A stretch of DNA of 20,056 nt from positions 1-20,056 of the forward strand of contig JACKDJ010000047.1 of NCBI GenBank assembly GCA_020633625.1, written 5' to 3'. This DNA comes from Myxococcales bacterium. GTDB lineage: Bacteria; Myxococcota_A; Bradymonadia; REDH01. Below, piece after piece: positions 7,212 to 14,234 of this stretch; the stretch's first letter is position 1, and every line of letters begins with the position of its first letter. Under the pieces are notes generated by a model that ran no database searches, was not told the origin of the DNA, and saw only the letters and a list, made by a program, of their open reading frames with translations. A program made the position numbers and the translations under genes.

Positions 7212-8149
7212 CGGAGCACCCGATCGATGAGGAGCGCGAGCGTCAGCGCGGGCATGTAGACCAGCGACGCGAAGAAGAAGCGCCGAGCCCACCGCTGGTC
7301 TGCGCCGGGCTCGAACCCCTGCATGCTCAGCACGAAGAACCACGCGCCGAGCACGCCGACCGCCGCGAAGTACGTGAAGCCGGCGACGCGCAGGGGCACG
7401 AGCAGCAGGCTGACCGAGACGAGCGCGAGCGAGTAGGCGAGCGACTGGTTCTTTGCGGCCTCGAGTCCGCGGATGTTCGGGACGACGTGGATCCCGGCGT
7501 CCTCGTAGTCGCGGCGGCGGTAGATCGAGATGGCGATGAAGTGGGGGAGCTGCCAGACGAACAGGATCAGGAACAGCGCGATCCCCGGCGCCTCGATGCG
7601 TCCGGTGGCGATCGCCCAGCCGAGCAGCGGCGGGATCGCGCCGGGAACGGCGCCGACGGCGAGGGCCTGCGTGCTCCGCCGCTTGAGCGGCGTGTAGACG
7701 AGCACGTATGACAGGATGGCGAAGGCGGCGAGGGCCGTCGACATCGCGTTCACCTCGAGCGCGAGCAGCACGAGCGAGGCGACCCCGAGCGCGACTCCGA
7801 ACACGAGCGCGAAGGCCGGGTGCATTCGACCGGCCGGCAGCGGGCGCTCGCGGGTCCGGCGCATGAGCCGGTCGCCGTCGCGCTCGATCCACTGGTTGAG
7901 CGCGTTGGCGGCGCCCACCGACGCGGCGGTCCCGAGGAGCCCCCACAGCACGCGCGGCCACGGGAACGGCGACTCGACGCGGCCCGGGAGCGACGCGGCG
8001 AGCGCGATCGCCCCGCCCGCGGTGAAGAGGCACATCGCCAGGATGCCGGGCTTCATCAGCGCGACGATGTCGCGGGCGAGCGACGGTGGGGTCGCCGGCG
8101 ACGGCTGCTCCGCTTCGAGCGGCGCGCTCTCTGGGGTCGTCTCGGACAT
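7208..8149 (-). CDS. ctaB: Protoheme IX farnesyltransferase (heme O synthase)
   Basis: This UbiA-type membrane prenyltransferase adds farnesyl to heme B to make heme O, the precursor used by CtaA. The 313-residue product has a polar N-terminus, then LMKPGILAMCLFTA, the signature NQWIERDGDRLMRRTRERPL (residues 85-104) with its Asp pair for binding prenyl diphosphate, and the second conserved loop YRRRDYEDAGIHVVP. It has several hydrophobic membrane segments and the family's usual length. I chose ATG 8149 because it leaves a 28-nt gap after ctaA; an upstream in-frame start at 8218 would lie inside ctaA and add an Arg-rich leader. It overlaps the downstream ATPase gene by 4 nt. Confidence 0.95.
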   Translation of the reverse strand: MSETTPESAPLEAEQPSPATPPSLARDIVALMKPGILAMCLFTAGGAIALAASLPGRVESPFPWPRVLWGLLGTAASVGAANALNQWIERDGDRLMRRTRERPLPAGRMHPAFALVFGVALGVASLVLLALEVNAMSTALAAFAILSYVLVYTPLKRRSTQALAVGAVPGAIPPLLGWAIATGRIEAPGIALFLILFVWQLPHFIAISIYRRRDYEDAGIHVVPNIRGLEAAKNQSLAYSLALVSVSLLLVPLRVAGFTYFAAVGVLGAWFFVLSMQGFEPGADQRWARRFFFASLVYMPALTLALLIDRVLR

Positions 8150-8177
8150 TACGGGCCGGCCGGCGAGCTGCACGGGG

Positions 8178-9203
8178 CTATAGCGACGCGGTGCCGTCGC
8201 GTCGAGCCGACGGCGCACCCGGGTCCGGCGAGGCAGCGCACGCGGCGTCGTGGACCGCCTCGACAGACGCCCAGACGAAGGCGAGCCAGACGGTCAGCGC
8301 GAAGTCGAGGTGGACGAGCTGCATCCACCCGGGCGCAGAGAGCGCGACGTTCGCGATACCGGCGACGACCTGCGCCCCCGCCGCGCACGCCAGCACGAGG
8401 GCGTTGCGCCGCTGCCGGTCGGGGAGCACCCCCCACGGCGCGACGATCAGCCCGAACGCCGTCACCATCGCGAGCGCCGGGTGCACGATCCGCAGCCGCT
8501 CGAAGATGTGCGCGCCCGAGCCCCCGGTGATCCGCTCCTGCAGGCTCGCCTCGGTCGCGAGCGGGAACAGCGTGTCGCCGAGCGCCGTGACGGCCCCGGT
8601 CATGCTGACGACACAGAGCGCGAGCGCGCCGACGACGATGAACGCGCGCAGCGACGGCGGGGCAGCGCGGACAGCAGCGATGACCCGGCCCCGGGCGAAC
8701 GCGCTGCCCTCGGGAATGGGGCGGCCGGGAATGTCGCGGCCGAGCGCCCACCAAAGAGCGAGGAGCTGCGCTCCGGTGAGCAGGTAGGTGTTCAGCAGGT
8801 GCCCGGCCATCCAGTAGGCGCGCGCGGGCGAGGTGTCGCCGGCGACGTACTCAAGCAACACGAGGCCGGCGCCGACGGCCGCCTCGAGCACCATGAAGAA
8901 GACGCCCCACCAGGCGGCCCGCCGCGCGGGGTGGTGCGCCGGGAACACGGCGCGCGCGGCGAGCGCCAGCGCGATCACGATCGGAAGACACAGGCCGCTC
9001 GTGACTCGGTGTGTGAACTCGATGACCGTCGCGGTGCTCGGCGCGAGCGGGACGATCTCGCCGCGACAGGTGGGCCAGTGCTGGCCGCAGCCTGCGCCGC
9101 TCCCGCTGATGCGCACGAAGGCGCCCCAGAGGATGACCGGGACCGTGTAGGCCAGCGCGCCGGCGGCGGCGATGCGGTAGGCGCGGAGCTTCGCGGCGGT
9201 CAT
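8178..9203 (-). CDS. ctaA: Heme A synthase (COX15/CtaA)
   Basis: CtaA oxidises the C8 methyl of heme O to a formyl group, giving heme A for aa3-type oxidases. The 341-residue protein has about eight membrane segments arranged as two similar halves. The four heme-ligand histidines are visible: His65 (EFTHRVTSG), His135 (MAGHLLNTY), His241 (RIVHPALAM) and His298 (QLVHLDFAL). The extracytoplasmic loop SGAGCGQHWPTCRG carries the Cys39/Cys46 pair of the two-Cys class. ATG 9203 overlaps the stop of the upstream Cys-rich gene (ATGA), and the mature sequence begins MTAAKLRAYR. No oxidase subunit genes are in the window. Confidence 0.95.
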   Translation of the reverse strand: MTAAKLRAYRIAAAGALAYTVPVILWGAFVRISGSGAGCGQHWPTCRGEIVPLAPSTATVIEFTHRVTSGLCLPIVIALALAARAVFPAHHPARRAAWWGVFFMVLEAAVGAGLVLLEYVAGDTSPARAYWMAGHLLNTYLLTGAQLLALWWALGRDIPGRPIPEGSAFARGRVIAAVRAAPPSLRAFIVVGALALCVVSMTGAVTALGDTLFPLATEASLQERITGGSGAHIFERLRIVHPALAMVTAFGLIVAPWGVLPDRQRRNALVLACAAGAQVVAGIANVALSAPGWMQLVHLDFALTVWLAFVWASVEAVHDAACAASPDPGAPSARRDGTASL

Positions 9204-9715
9204 CGTGGAGCCTCGCCGGATCCGTCCGGGTTCGTGGCGGCGAAGGTGGCGCAGTAGCTCGCGACGGCGCGGTACGCCTGCGCGCAAGCCTCGGCGTCGA
9301 GGTTGCGCCGAACGCCGCGGAGCGCGCACTCACGGTATCCGAAGCGCGTCGTTGCGGCGGTGTCGTGCACCGAAGCGCAGTAGGCGTCACGCGGCTGGGA
9401 CTCGAGGCACATCGCGATGACGCGGTCGACGTACGCGTCGCACATCGACTTGATCCCGTGGCACTCCGACGCCCAGGTCAGCGCCTGCTCGACGCACTCG
9501 TCGGGCGAGAGCGGTCGAGCGTCCCAGGCCAGCGGCGTCGTCGGCACGTCGAGCGTGTCGCGGACGTAGCGCATCACCTCGACGTAGCGGTACCCGAACA
9601 GGACCCCGAGGACGGTCGAGAAGAGCAGCGCGCCGCCGAGCACGAAGATGACCGACGACCCGCTCTGCTCGTAGCGCGGGGGCTCGGCACCGCTCTGGGC
9701 ACTGTCGTCTGGCAT
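9200..9715 (-). CDS. Membrane-anchored Cys-rich protein, first gene of the cta operon
   Basis: The 171-residue product has a short polar N-terminus, one membrane segment (SSVIFVLGGALLFSTVLGVL) and an extracytoplasmic helical domain with eight cysteines. Spacings are regular: three C-x10-C pairs (CVEQALTWASEC, CDAYVDRVIAMC, CAQAYRAVASYC) and one C-x9-C (CLESQPRDAYC), suggesting disulfide-linked helical hairpins. I know no family for it. It overlaps ctaA by 4 nt (ATGA), so it is probably co-translated and may have a role in oxidase or heme A assembly; that is inference from position. ATG 9715 has GGAG 5 nt upstream. The frame extends to 9814, but the added part is an Arg-rich leader and I rejected it. 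Confidence 0.75.
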   Translation of the reverse strand: MPDDSAQSGAEPPRYEQSGSSVIFVLGGALLFSTVLGVLFGYRYVEVMRYVRDTLDVPTTPLAWDARPLSPDECVEQALTWASECHGIKSMCDAYVDRVIAMCLESQPRDAYCASVHDTAATTRFGYRECALRGVRRNLDAEACAQAYRAVASYCATFAATNPDGSGEAPR

Positions 9716-9867
9716 CGACTCCGCGCGGGTGGCGAGAGGGCGCGGACGCCGACGCCGCGCGATGGCGCTGCCGTAGCCGGGCGCACGGGCGGTGTCCACT
9801 GCGTTCGGGCGCACGTCCGCGGCGGCGCGGGGCGCGTCGCGCCGCCAGAGAACGGCCTCGCGACGGC

Positions 9868-9896
9868 TTGACCACGGCCGATCCGCGGCCTAAGCG
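9868..9896 (+). promoter_or_regulatory. Possible sigma70-type promoter for the small membrane protein
   Basis: TTGACC (9868-9873), a 17-nt spacer and TAAGCG (9891-9896) lie 27 nt before ATG 9924. The -35 is close to consensus and the -10 is poor, so support is moderate. The gap 9716-9923 is divergent and should also hold the promoter of the reverse cta operon, for which I see no convincing boxes. Confidence 0.4.
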
Positions 9897-9923
9897 GGTC
9901 GGAGGGACCAGCCAGGGGTAGCG

Positions 9924-10148
9924 ATGACCGACCGTAACACACCGCCCACACGCGAGCGGCTCCACGAAGCCGCGACCCGTGGCGTCATCACCGAGTCCGA
10001 GATGCGCCGGCGGGCCGAGTCGGTGTCGCAGGCCGCGCTCATCGTGTGCCACAACGAGGAGCGCGCGAAGAAGCAGATGATCACGCGCAGCCTGATCGCG
10101 GGCGTGATCTTGATCGTGCTGTTCGTGATCTGGAAGGTCCGGGGGTAG
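9924..10148 (+). CDS. Small C-tail-anchored membrane protein, unknown family
   Basis: The 74-residue product has a charged, helical N-terminal part of about 50 residues (RERLHEAATRGVITESEMRR, then VCHNEERAKK) and one C-terminal membrane segment (LIAGVILIVLFVIWKV). This is the layout of a tail-anchored protein whose soluble part faces the cytoplasm. ATG 9924 is preceded by AGGGG at a suitable distance. It stands alone between the divergent cta operon and the lipoprotein gene at 10260, and the repeated element that precedes 10260 starts after its stop, so it probably is not in that regulon. I do not recognise a family. Confidence 0.65.
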   Translation: MTDRNTPPTRERLHEAATRGVITESEMRRRAESVSQAALIVCHNEERAKKQMITRSLIAGVILIVLFVIWKVRG

Positions 10149-10186
10149 GCGCTTCGCGGCGACGGATCCTCGGCGTATCGCTTTTT

Positions 10187-10236
10187 GCGAAGACTTCGTG
10201 TGCGGCGGCAACCGAGGACGGTCAGCGTGCGCTGAC
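10187..10236 (+). promoter_or_regulatory. Repeated regulatory module, copy A (candidate ECF promoter plus palindrome)
   Basis: GCGAAGACT (10187-10195), exactly 11 nt, GGCAACCGAG (10207-10216), 4 nt, then the palindrome GTCAGCG-TG-CGCTGAC (10221-10236). The same arrangement occurs at 10997-11047 upstream of the sigma operon. The palindrome ends 23 nt before ATG 10260. Since one copy precedes an ECF sigma operon, the simplest reading is a promoter recognised by that sigma factor followed by an operator or leader hairpin. The assignment of -35 and -10 is not decided. Confidence 0.6.
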
Positions 10237-10259
10237 GACACCTCCGCCAAGGCCTGCTC

Positions 10260-10982
10260 ATGAAGCCACGTCGCTCGCCCGCCGCCGTCCTCGTCCTCAC
10301 CTCGCTGCCGCTCGCATGCTGGTGTGGCGCTGAGGACGGCGACGAGGCCGACATCGAGAACCCGGTTCCTCAGGCGCTGCTCGACATCGAGGGGACCGCG
10401 GAGGACGCCTACGACATGGCGCTCGCCGGAGACGTCTCCGCCGTCGCTGCCGATGCGGCGACCATCTCGGCCGGCTGGTCCGGCTTCCGCGGCGTCGCGG
10501 AGGCCGCCGGCGCGTCCGCCTCCGATCTGACGGCGATGGACGGCGCTGTCGCGGCGCTCGTGGCCGCGGCGGTCGATGGGGCCGAGTCGGTCGCCCTGGC
10601 CCGCGTCGCCAATGGCGTGAGCGCGCCGATGGACGAGCTCTTCGGTCTCTACGAGGACCCCGTCCCGCCGTCTGTGCTCGCGCTCGACTACCTTGGCCGC
10701 GAGGTGGTGCTCGACGCTCGGTCGAGCGCGTGGGGCGGAGCCGGGAGCCACGTCGACGCCGCCGCGACCACGTTCGACGGGGTCCGCGCCGCGCTGCTCG
10801 CGGCCGGTGGGACGGTCGAGACGACAGACTTCGACGCGAGCGTCGCGGCGATGCGCGCAGACATCACCGCGCAGGATGCCGCCAAGCTCGAAGCCGACGC
10901 CAACGTCGCGCTCGAGCTCGTCGACGGGATGGAAGGGGTCTTCACCGCCAGCGAAGCTGCGCACGGTGAGCAGCCCGACTGA
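10260..10982 (+). CDS. Helical secreted lipoprotein of unknown function
   Basis: The 240-residue product starts MKPRRSPAAVLVLTSLPLAC, a signal peptide with a lipobox-like end (Cys20, with another Cys at 22), followed by an acidic stretch. The rest is Ala/Asp-rich and predicted almost fully helical, a likely helix bundle. One segment (about residues 124-150, with SVLALDYLGREVVLDARSS) recalls small helical secreted proteins of unknown function, but I cannot name a family. AAGG lies 7 nt before ATG 10260. Its upstream region carries the same module as the sigma operon 0.8 kb downstream, so it is probably a regulon member of that ECF factor. Confidence 0.7.
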   Translation: MKPRRSPAAVLVLTSLPLACWCGAEDGDEADIENPVPQALLDIEGTAEDAYDMALAGDVSAVAADAATISAGWSGFRGVAEAAGASASDLTAMDGAVAALVAAAVDGAESVALARVANGVSAPMDELFGLYEDPVPPSVLALDYLGREVVLDARSSAWGGAGSHVDAAATTFDGVRAALLAAGGTVETTDFDASVAAMRADITAQDAAKLEADANVALELVDGMEGVFTASEAAHGEQPD

Positions 10983-10996
10983 GACCTCGACGCGCC

Positions 10997-11047
10997 GCGA
11001 AGACTGTCGACGGCACGGCAACCGAGTAGTGGTCGGCATGTGCCGGC
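10997..11047 (+). promoter_or_regulatory. Repeated regulatory module, copy B (candidate ECF promoter plus palindrome)
   Basis: GCGAAGACT (10997-11005), exactly 11 nt, GGCAACCGAG (11017-11026), 5 nt, then GTCGGCA-TG-TGCCGGC (11032-11047), a near-perfect palindrome with one mismatched pair. It sits 24 nt before ATG 11072 and ahead of the operon that encodes the ECF sigma factor. The N11 spacer is unrelated to that of copy A, while both flanking boxes are identical, which argues for selection on the boxes rather than a recent duplication. Confidence 0.6.
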
Positions 11048-11071
11048 CACACCCGCACACCGGAAGAAGTG

Positions 11072-11170
11072 ATGAGCAAGCCCCTCCCCATCCTGGTCGC
11101 CTCCCTCGTACGCGGTCCGGAGCGCGATGGCGGCCCGGCAGCAAACTCCGACGAGCGAGCCGACGACTGA
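11072..11170 (+). CDS. Short leader ORF (32 residues) coupled to the next gene
   Basis: ATG 11072 has a strong ribosome-binding site, GGAAGAAG, just upstream and begins MSKPLPILVASLVRG. It ends at TGA 11168-11170. The first T of this stop is the second base of the CTG at 11167, giving a CTGA overlap identical in geometry to the ATGA and GTGA overlaps elsewhere in the window. That CTG is in the frame of the secreted protein and directly before an excellent signal peptide. I therefore read this as a leader peptide that brings ribosomes to the next start. An alternative is that it is the true N-terminus of the next protein separated by a frameshift. Confidence 0.45.
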   Translation: MSKPLPILVASLVRGPERDGGPAANSDERADD

Positions 11171-12171
11171 GCGCGCGCCTTCCACACGTTCGAACGCGCC
11201 CCGCCGTGGTGGCGGCCATCGGTGTGTTGGCCGTTCCGCTCGGCGGGGCGTCTGCCGAAGAGGTCTGTGGCGAGGCGGTGACGCTCTCTGGCGACACCGC
11301 GCTGACCGACTCGATCCGCGACGTGCTGGCGCTGCGCGACATCGGCGCGGAAGCCAGCGGAGACTGCCCATCGACAACCGTCGTCGTGACCGAGGTGTCG
11401 ACTGGGCTCCTTGTCGGCGCCGCGTTCGCAGATGGCAGCACCGCGAGCGCGCTCGTCAGCGATGTCGCGACAGCAGCGACCGTCATCGAAGGGTGGGTTC
11501 GCGCCGACGTTGACGGTGCGTTCCTCGCCGAGCTCGAGCGGCCGTTGGACGTTCCGGCGCCGGCGGCGGCCGTAGCCTCCGCGCCACCGCCCGCCGCGTC
11601 GCCCCTGCCGACGGAGCACGCGACGGCTTCGTCGGATCGCGGGGGCGAACGCCACTCGCTCGCCGGCGCGGTACAGCTTAGCGCTTCGGTTGGCGCGGAC
11701 GGGAGCCTATGGGTGAACCCCGAGGCCAACGCCGCGGTGCCTCTGGGTCGCATACGCGTGGGAACGCGCATGCGCGGGCGCTTCGACACGCGACGCTTTG
11801 GCGACTCCGTCCCGCTGGACACGTGGAGGCGGGGCATGGACGTCCTCGTCACCGCGTCGCTCCCCATCTCGCTCGACGCCGCCGTTCTGAGCCCGGGTAT
11901 CGGCGTGGGGGCGGGCTGGCTCCACGAGGTGTTCCAGGGCGACGAGGTGCCGCGTGGCTCGGTCGCGGTCGACGCCGGCGGCCCCCGCCTCGAGGTCAGG
12001 CTCGACGGGGCGGGCCCCCTCGCGACGCTGAACGCGGCCGACGTCGGGTTGTTTTGGACATGGTCGCCGGCAGCGCACACGGCGACGTTCGTCGAGGACG
12101 GTGTGACCCTGGCCGGCGAACCCCAGTGGGCAGTCGGTCTAGCGGTGGGCCTTCACCTCGGAGCGCTCTGA
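11167..12171 (+). CDS. Secreted protein with probable C-terminal outer-membrane barrel, in sigma operon
   Basis: From CTG 11167 the product has 334 residues. It begins with a basic n-region, a hydrophobic core AVVAAIGVLAVPLGG and a cleavage site after ASA (residue 30). A periplasmic domain (about 31-125) with two Cys (34, 67) follows, then a Pro/Ala-rich linker, then a C-terminal half of alternating hydrophobic strands (about 165-334, ending VGLAVGLHLGAL) that looks like a small beta-barrel or beta-sandwich. No family is recognised. GTG 11206 and 11209 are alternative starts but would leave a signal peptide without its basic part. The stop TGA overlaps the sigma factor ATG (TGATG), so the genes form one operon. 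It may be an envelope sensor or the effector made with the sigma factor. Confidence 0.6.
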   Translation: MSARLPHVRTRPAVVAAIGVLAVPLGGASAEEVCGEAVTLSGDTALTDSIRDVLALRDIGAEASGDCPSTTVVVTEVSTGLLVGAAFADGSTASALVSDVATAATVIEGWVRADVDGAFLAELERPLDVPAPAAAVASAPPPAASPLPTEHATASSDRGGERHSLAGAVQLSASVGADGSLWVNPEANAAVPLGRIRVGTRMRGRFDTRRFGDSVPLDTWRRGMDVLVTASLPISLDAAVLSPGIGVGAGWLHEVFQGDEVPRGSVAVDAGGPRLEVRLDGAGPLATLNAADVGLFWTWSPAAHTATFVEDGVTLAGEPQWAVGLAVGLHLGAL

Positions 12172-12782
12172 TGGGAGTGCTCGTTCGACTCTTCGAGACC
12201 ACGAAGGGCGGCGGAGTCGATGACACCGACGCTGACCGCGAGTCCGACGTCGAGCTCGTCGCGGCGTGCGCGTCGGGAGACACCGGCGCACTCTCCGAGC
12301 TCTTCGACCGCCATGTGGACTCGATCTACCGCCACCTCACCCGACTGAGTTGGGTCGACGACCACGCGGTCGACGATCTGGTCCAGGACACGTTCCTCGC
12401 GGCGTTCGAGGGTGCGAGCACGTTCAACGGATCCGCGAGCGTGCGCACGTGGCTGCTCGGCGTCGCGTCGAACCTCGCGCGGATGAGAGTCCGGACCGAC
12501 GTGCGTCGCCGACAGCGCGGAGGCGCGTACGTGGAGCTCTCCGCTCGCGACAGCGCGCGACCCGATCAAGACGCGGAGACCGCTGAGCTCATGGCGCGCT
12601 GCGCCGCCGCGGTCGGTGAGCTTCCTCACGACCAACGCGTCGCGTTCCTGATGTGTGACGTCGAGGAAGTTAGGGGGCGGGACGCCGCAGCAGCGCTCGG
12701 CGTTCCAGAGGGGACGCTCTACCGGCGGCTCCACCAGGCGCGGCGCGCCTTGCGCTCGCTCCTGAGCGGGGGTGGACGATGA
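12171..12782 (+). CDS. RNA polymerase ECF-type sigma factor
   Basis: The 203-residue protein has sigma region 2 at about 27-108, including LFDRHVDSIYRHL and the core-binding DDLVQDTFLAAFEG (68-81), and sigma region 4 at about 144-198 with LPHDQRVAFLMCDVEE and the helix-turn-helix RDAAAALGVPEGTLYRRLHQARRALR. There is no sigma-1 or region 3, as in the ECF class. A short N-terminal extension of about 25 residues precedes region 2. ATG 12171 overlaps the preceding stop by 1 nt, and the gene overlaps the anti-sigma gene by 4 nt (ATGA), which ensures balanced production. It probably directs transcription from the repeated module at 10187 and 10997. Confidence 0.93.
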   Translation: MGVLVRLFETTKGGGVDDTDADRESDVELVAACASGDTGALSELFDRHVDSIYRHLTRLSWVDDHAVDDLVQDTFLAAFEGASTFNGSASVRTWLLGVASNLARMRVRTDVRRRQRGGAYVELSARDSARPDQDAETAELMARCAAAVGELPHDQRVAFLMCDVEEVRGRDAAAALGVPEGTLYRRLHQARRALRSLLSGGGR

Positions 12783-14218
12783 CCACTCCGCCCCCCGAGT
12801 GCGAGTCCTGGGCCCGCATCGCGCGCCTCCCGGCGGCAGAGCTCGACGCCGATGCCCTGGCGCACCTCGAGAGCTGCGCCGACTGCGGGGCGGGCTGGCG
12901 CGACCTCCAGCGACTGTCGAGCGCGGTCCGCGCGGCCCCCGCCACCGAGCTGGACGCGGCACGAAAGGCGGACCTCCGCGCCCGTGTGCTCGCGCGCGCC
13001 GACTTGGCGCGGCGAGCAGCGGATGGTGGCGGCGGCTCCTTTGGGGTGCCGCCCCAGCAGCCTCGGCGGGGTCTTGCGCTCCGGGTCGCGACCGTCGCCG
13101 CGGCGGCTCTAGTCCTGCTCGGTGCGCTCGGCGCGCTCCGGCTGCACCGCGACGCGGGGTCCGCGGCGCCGGTACTGGCCGAGGCCACACCGGCGGACGA
13201 CGCGCCAGCCACCTATCGCGGCACGATCCACGAGCACGCGAACGCGCGGTGGGTGCGGCTCGGCGCCGCGCCCGACGAGGTCGTTCGGCTCTTCGACGGC
13301 ACGCTGACGGTCGATGTCGAGCACCTGCACCCCGGCGAGCGCTTTCGGGTGGTTACCGGCGATGGAGAGGTAGAGGTTCGCGGAACGTCGTTCGACGTCT
13401 CTGCGCGCGAAGACCGACTGGACGCGGTCCGGGTGATCCATGGTCGTGTCGCCGTCCGCAGCGATGTCGGGCCCGCGTCGATCGAGCTGACACCAGGCGA
13501 GCGATGGTCGCGGGCAGAACAGGTCGCGCACCCGACACTCGGCGACCCGGCGTCGATGGGCGAAGGGACAATCGATGGCGCGGATGTCGGACCCGAGGAC
13601 CACGCCCTGCCCACTCCGCCGGGGTCGCGGGGTGATGGCCCGCCGGGCGATGTCGCGACGGCGTCGGCCGCCACCACGCCCGCGCCGGTCCGTCACTCGA
13701 CCGAGCCGATCCGGGCTCGGGAGTCGGCAGGTGGCGAGGCCGACGGGCCGGCTGCTCCCTCCGACGCCGCCGCTGCGAGCGCGCCGACGGGAGCCGCCGA
13801 CGCCCCCCCGCCTCACACGAGCGCAGGGGAGCTCAGGTACCAGGAGGGCTGGGACGCGCTTCGGAGCGGCGACTACGACCACGCCGCGGCCGCCCTTTCG
13901 TCGGTCGCCGACGACCGCGGCTCGCCGCTCGCCGAGGACGCTGGCTACTGGCGCGCCGTGGCGCTTGGGCGCGCGGGACGCGACGCCGAGGCAGGGGCGG
14001 CGCTCGACTCGCTGCTCCGCGCGTTTCCAGACAGCCGACACGGCCCCGAGGCACGGGCGATGCTCGGGTGGATCCGTCTGCGTGCCGGCGACAGCGACGG
14101 CGCGATCACGGCGTTTCGGTCAGCGATGGACTCCGGCAACTCGCGTGCGAGCGAGAGCGCGCGGCGGGGGCTCGAAGCGCTGGGCGTGCAGACTTCGGGG
14201 TCGGCACCGCACCCCTGA
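12779..14218 (+). CDS. Membrane anti-sigma factor with FecR-like and TPR regions
   Basis: The 479-residue protein combines a cytoplasmic zinc-type anti-sigma motif H-x3-C-x2-C (His29, Cys33, Cys36), a membrane segment (about 100-122), a periplasmic FecR-like domain (about 165-247, with VRLFDGTLTVDVEHL and VRGTSFDVSAREDRLDAVRV), a Pro/Ala/Gly-rich linker and a C-terminal TPR region (about 350-467, with YQEGWDALRSGDYDHAAAAL and LLRAFPDSRHGPEARAMLG). It should hold the ECF sigma factor at the membrane and release it on a periplasmic signal. The periplasmic TPR region probably binds a partner, perhaps the co-encoded secreted protein; that is inference. It ends 16 nt from the stop of the convergent BolA-family gene. 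Confidence 0.88.
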   Translation: MTTPPPECESWARIARLPAAELDADALAHLESCADCGAGWRDLQRLSSAVRAAPATELDAARKADLRARVLARADLARRAADGGGGSFGVPPQQPRRGLALRVATVAAAALVLLGALGALRLHRDAGSAAPVLAEATPADDAPATYRGTIHEHANARWVRLGAAPDEVVRLFDGTLTVDVEHLHPGERFRVVTGDGEVEVRGTSFDVSAREDRLDAVRVIHGRVAVRSDVGPASIELTPGERWSRAEQVAHPTLGDPASMGEGTIDGADVGPEDHALPTPPGSRGDGPPGDVATASAATTPAPVRHSTEPIRARESAGGEADGPAAPSDAAAASAPTGAADAPPPHTSAGELRYQEGWDALRSGDYDHAAAALSSVADDRGSPLAEDAGYWRAVALGRAGRDAEAGAALDSLLRAFPDSRHGPEARAMLGWIRLRAGDSDGAITAFRSAMDSGNSRASESARRGLEALGVQTSGSAPHP

Positions 14219-14234
14219 GACGCGATCCCGAGCC

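Noticed and set aside
4273..7230. Very long forward open frame antisense to the cta genes
   Set aside because: Its product is an Arg/Ser/Pro-rich string without domains; long antisense frames are expected opposite GC-rich genes, and the reverse strand encodes clear ABC and SCO-like proteins.
8150..8218. Upstream start for ctaB at 8218
   Set aside because: It would overlap ctaA and add an Arg-rich leader not typical of the family; ATG 8149 fits better.
9716..9814. Upstream start for the Cys-rich protein at 9814
   Set aside because: The extra residues are Arg/Pro-rich shadow; ATG 9715 has GGAG at 5 nt.
10152..10192. Terminator between the small membrane protein and the lipoprotein gene (CTTCGC ... 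GCGAAG with T5 nearby)
   Set aside because: The arms are 29 nt apart and the T-run lies before the second arm, not after it; the second arm is part of the repeated promoter element.
9387..12080. Long reverse open frame crossing several forward genes
   Set aside because: Composition is that of an antisense shadow, and it spans the regulatory modules and the forward lipoprotein and secreted-protein genes.
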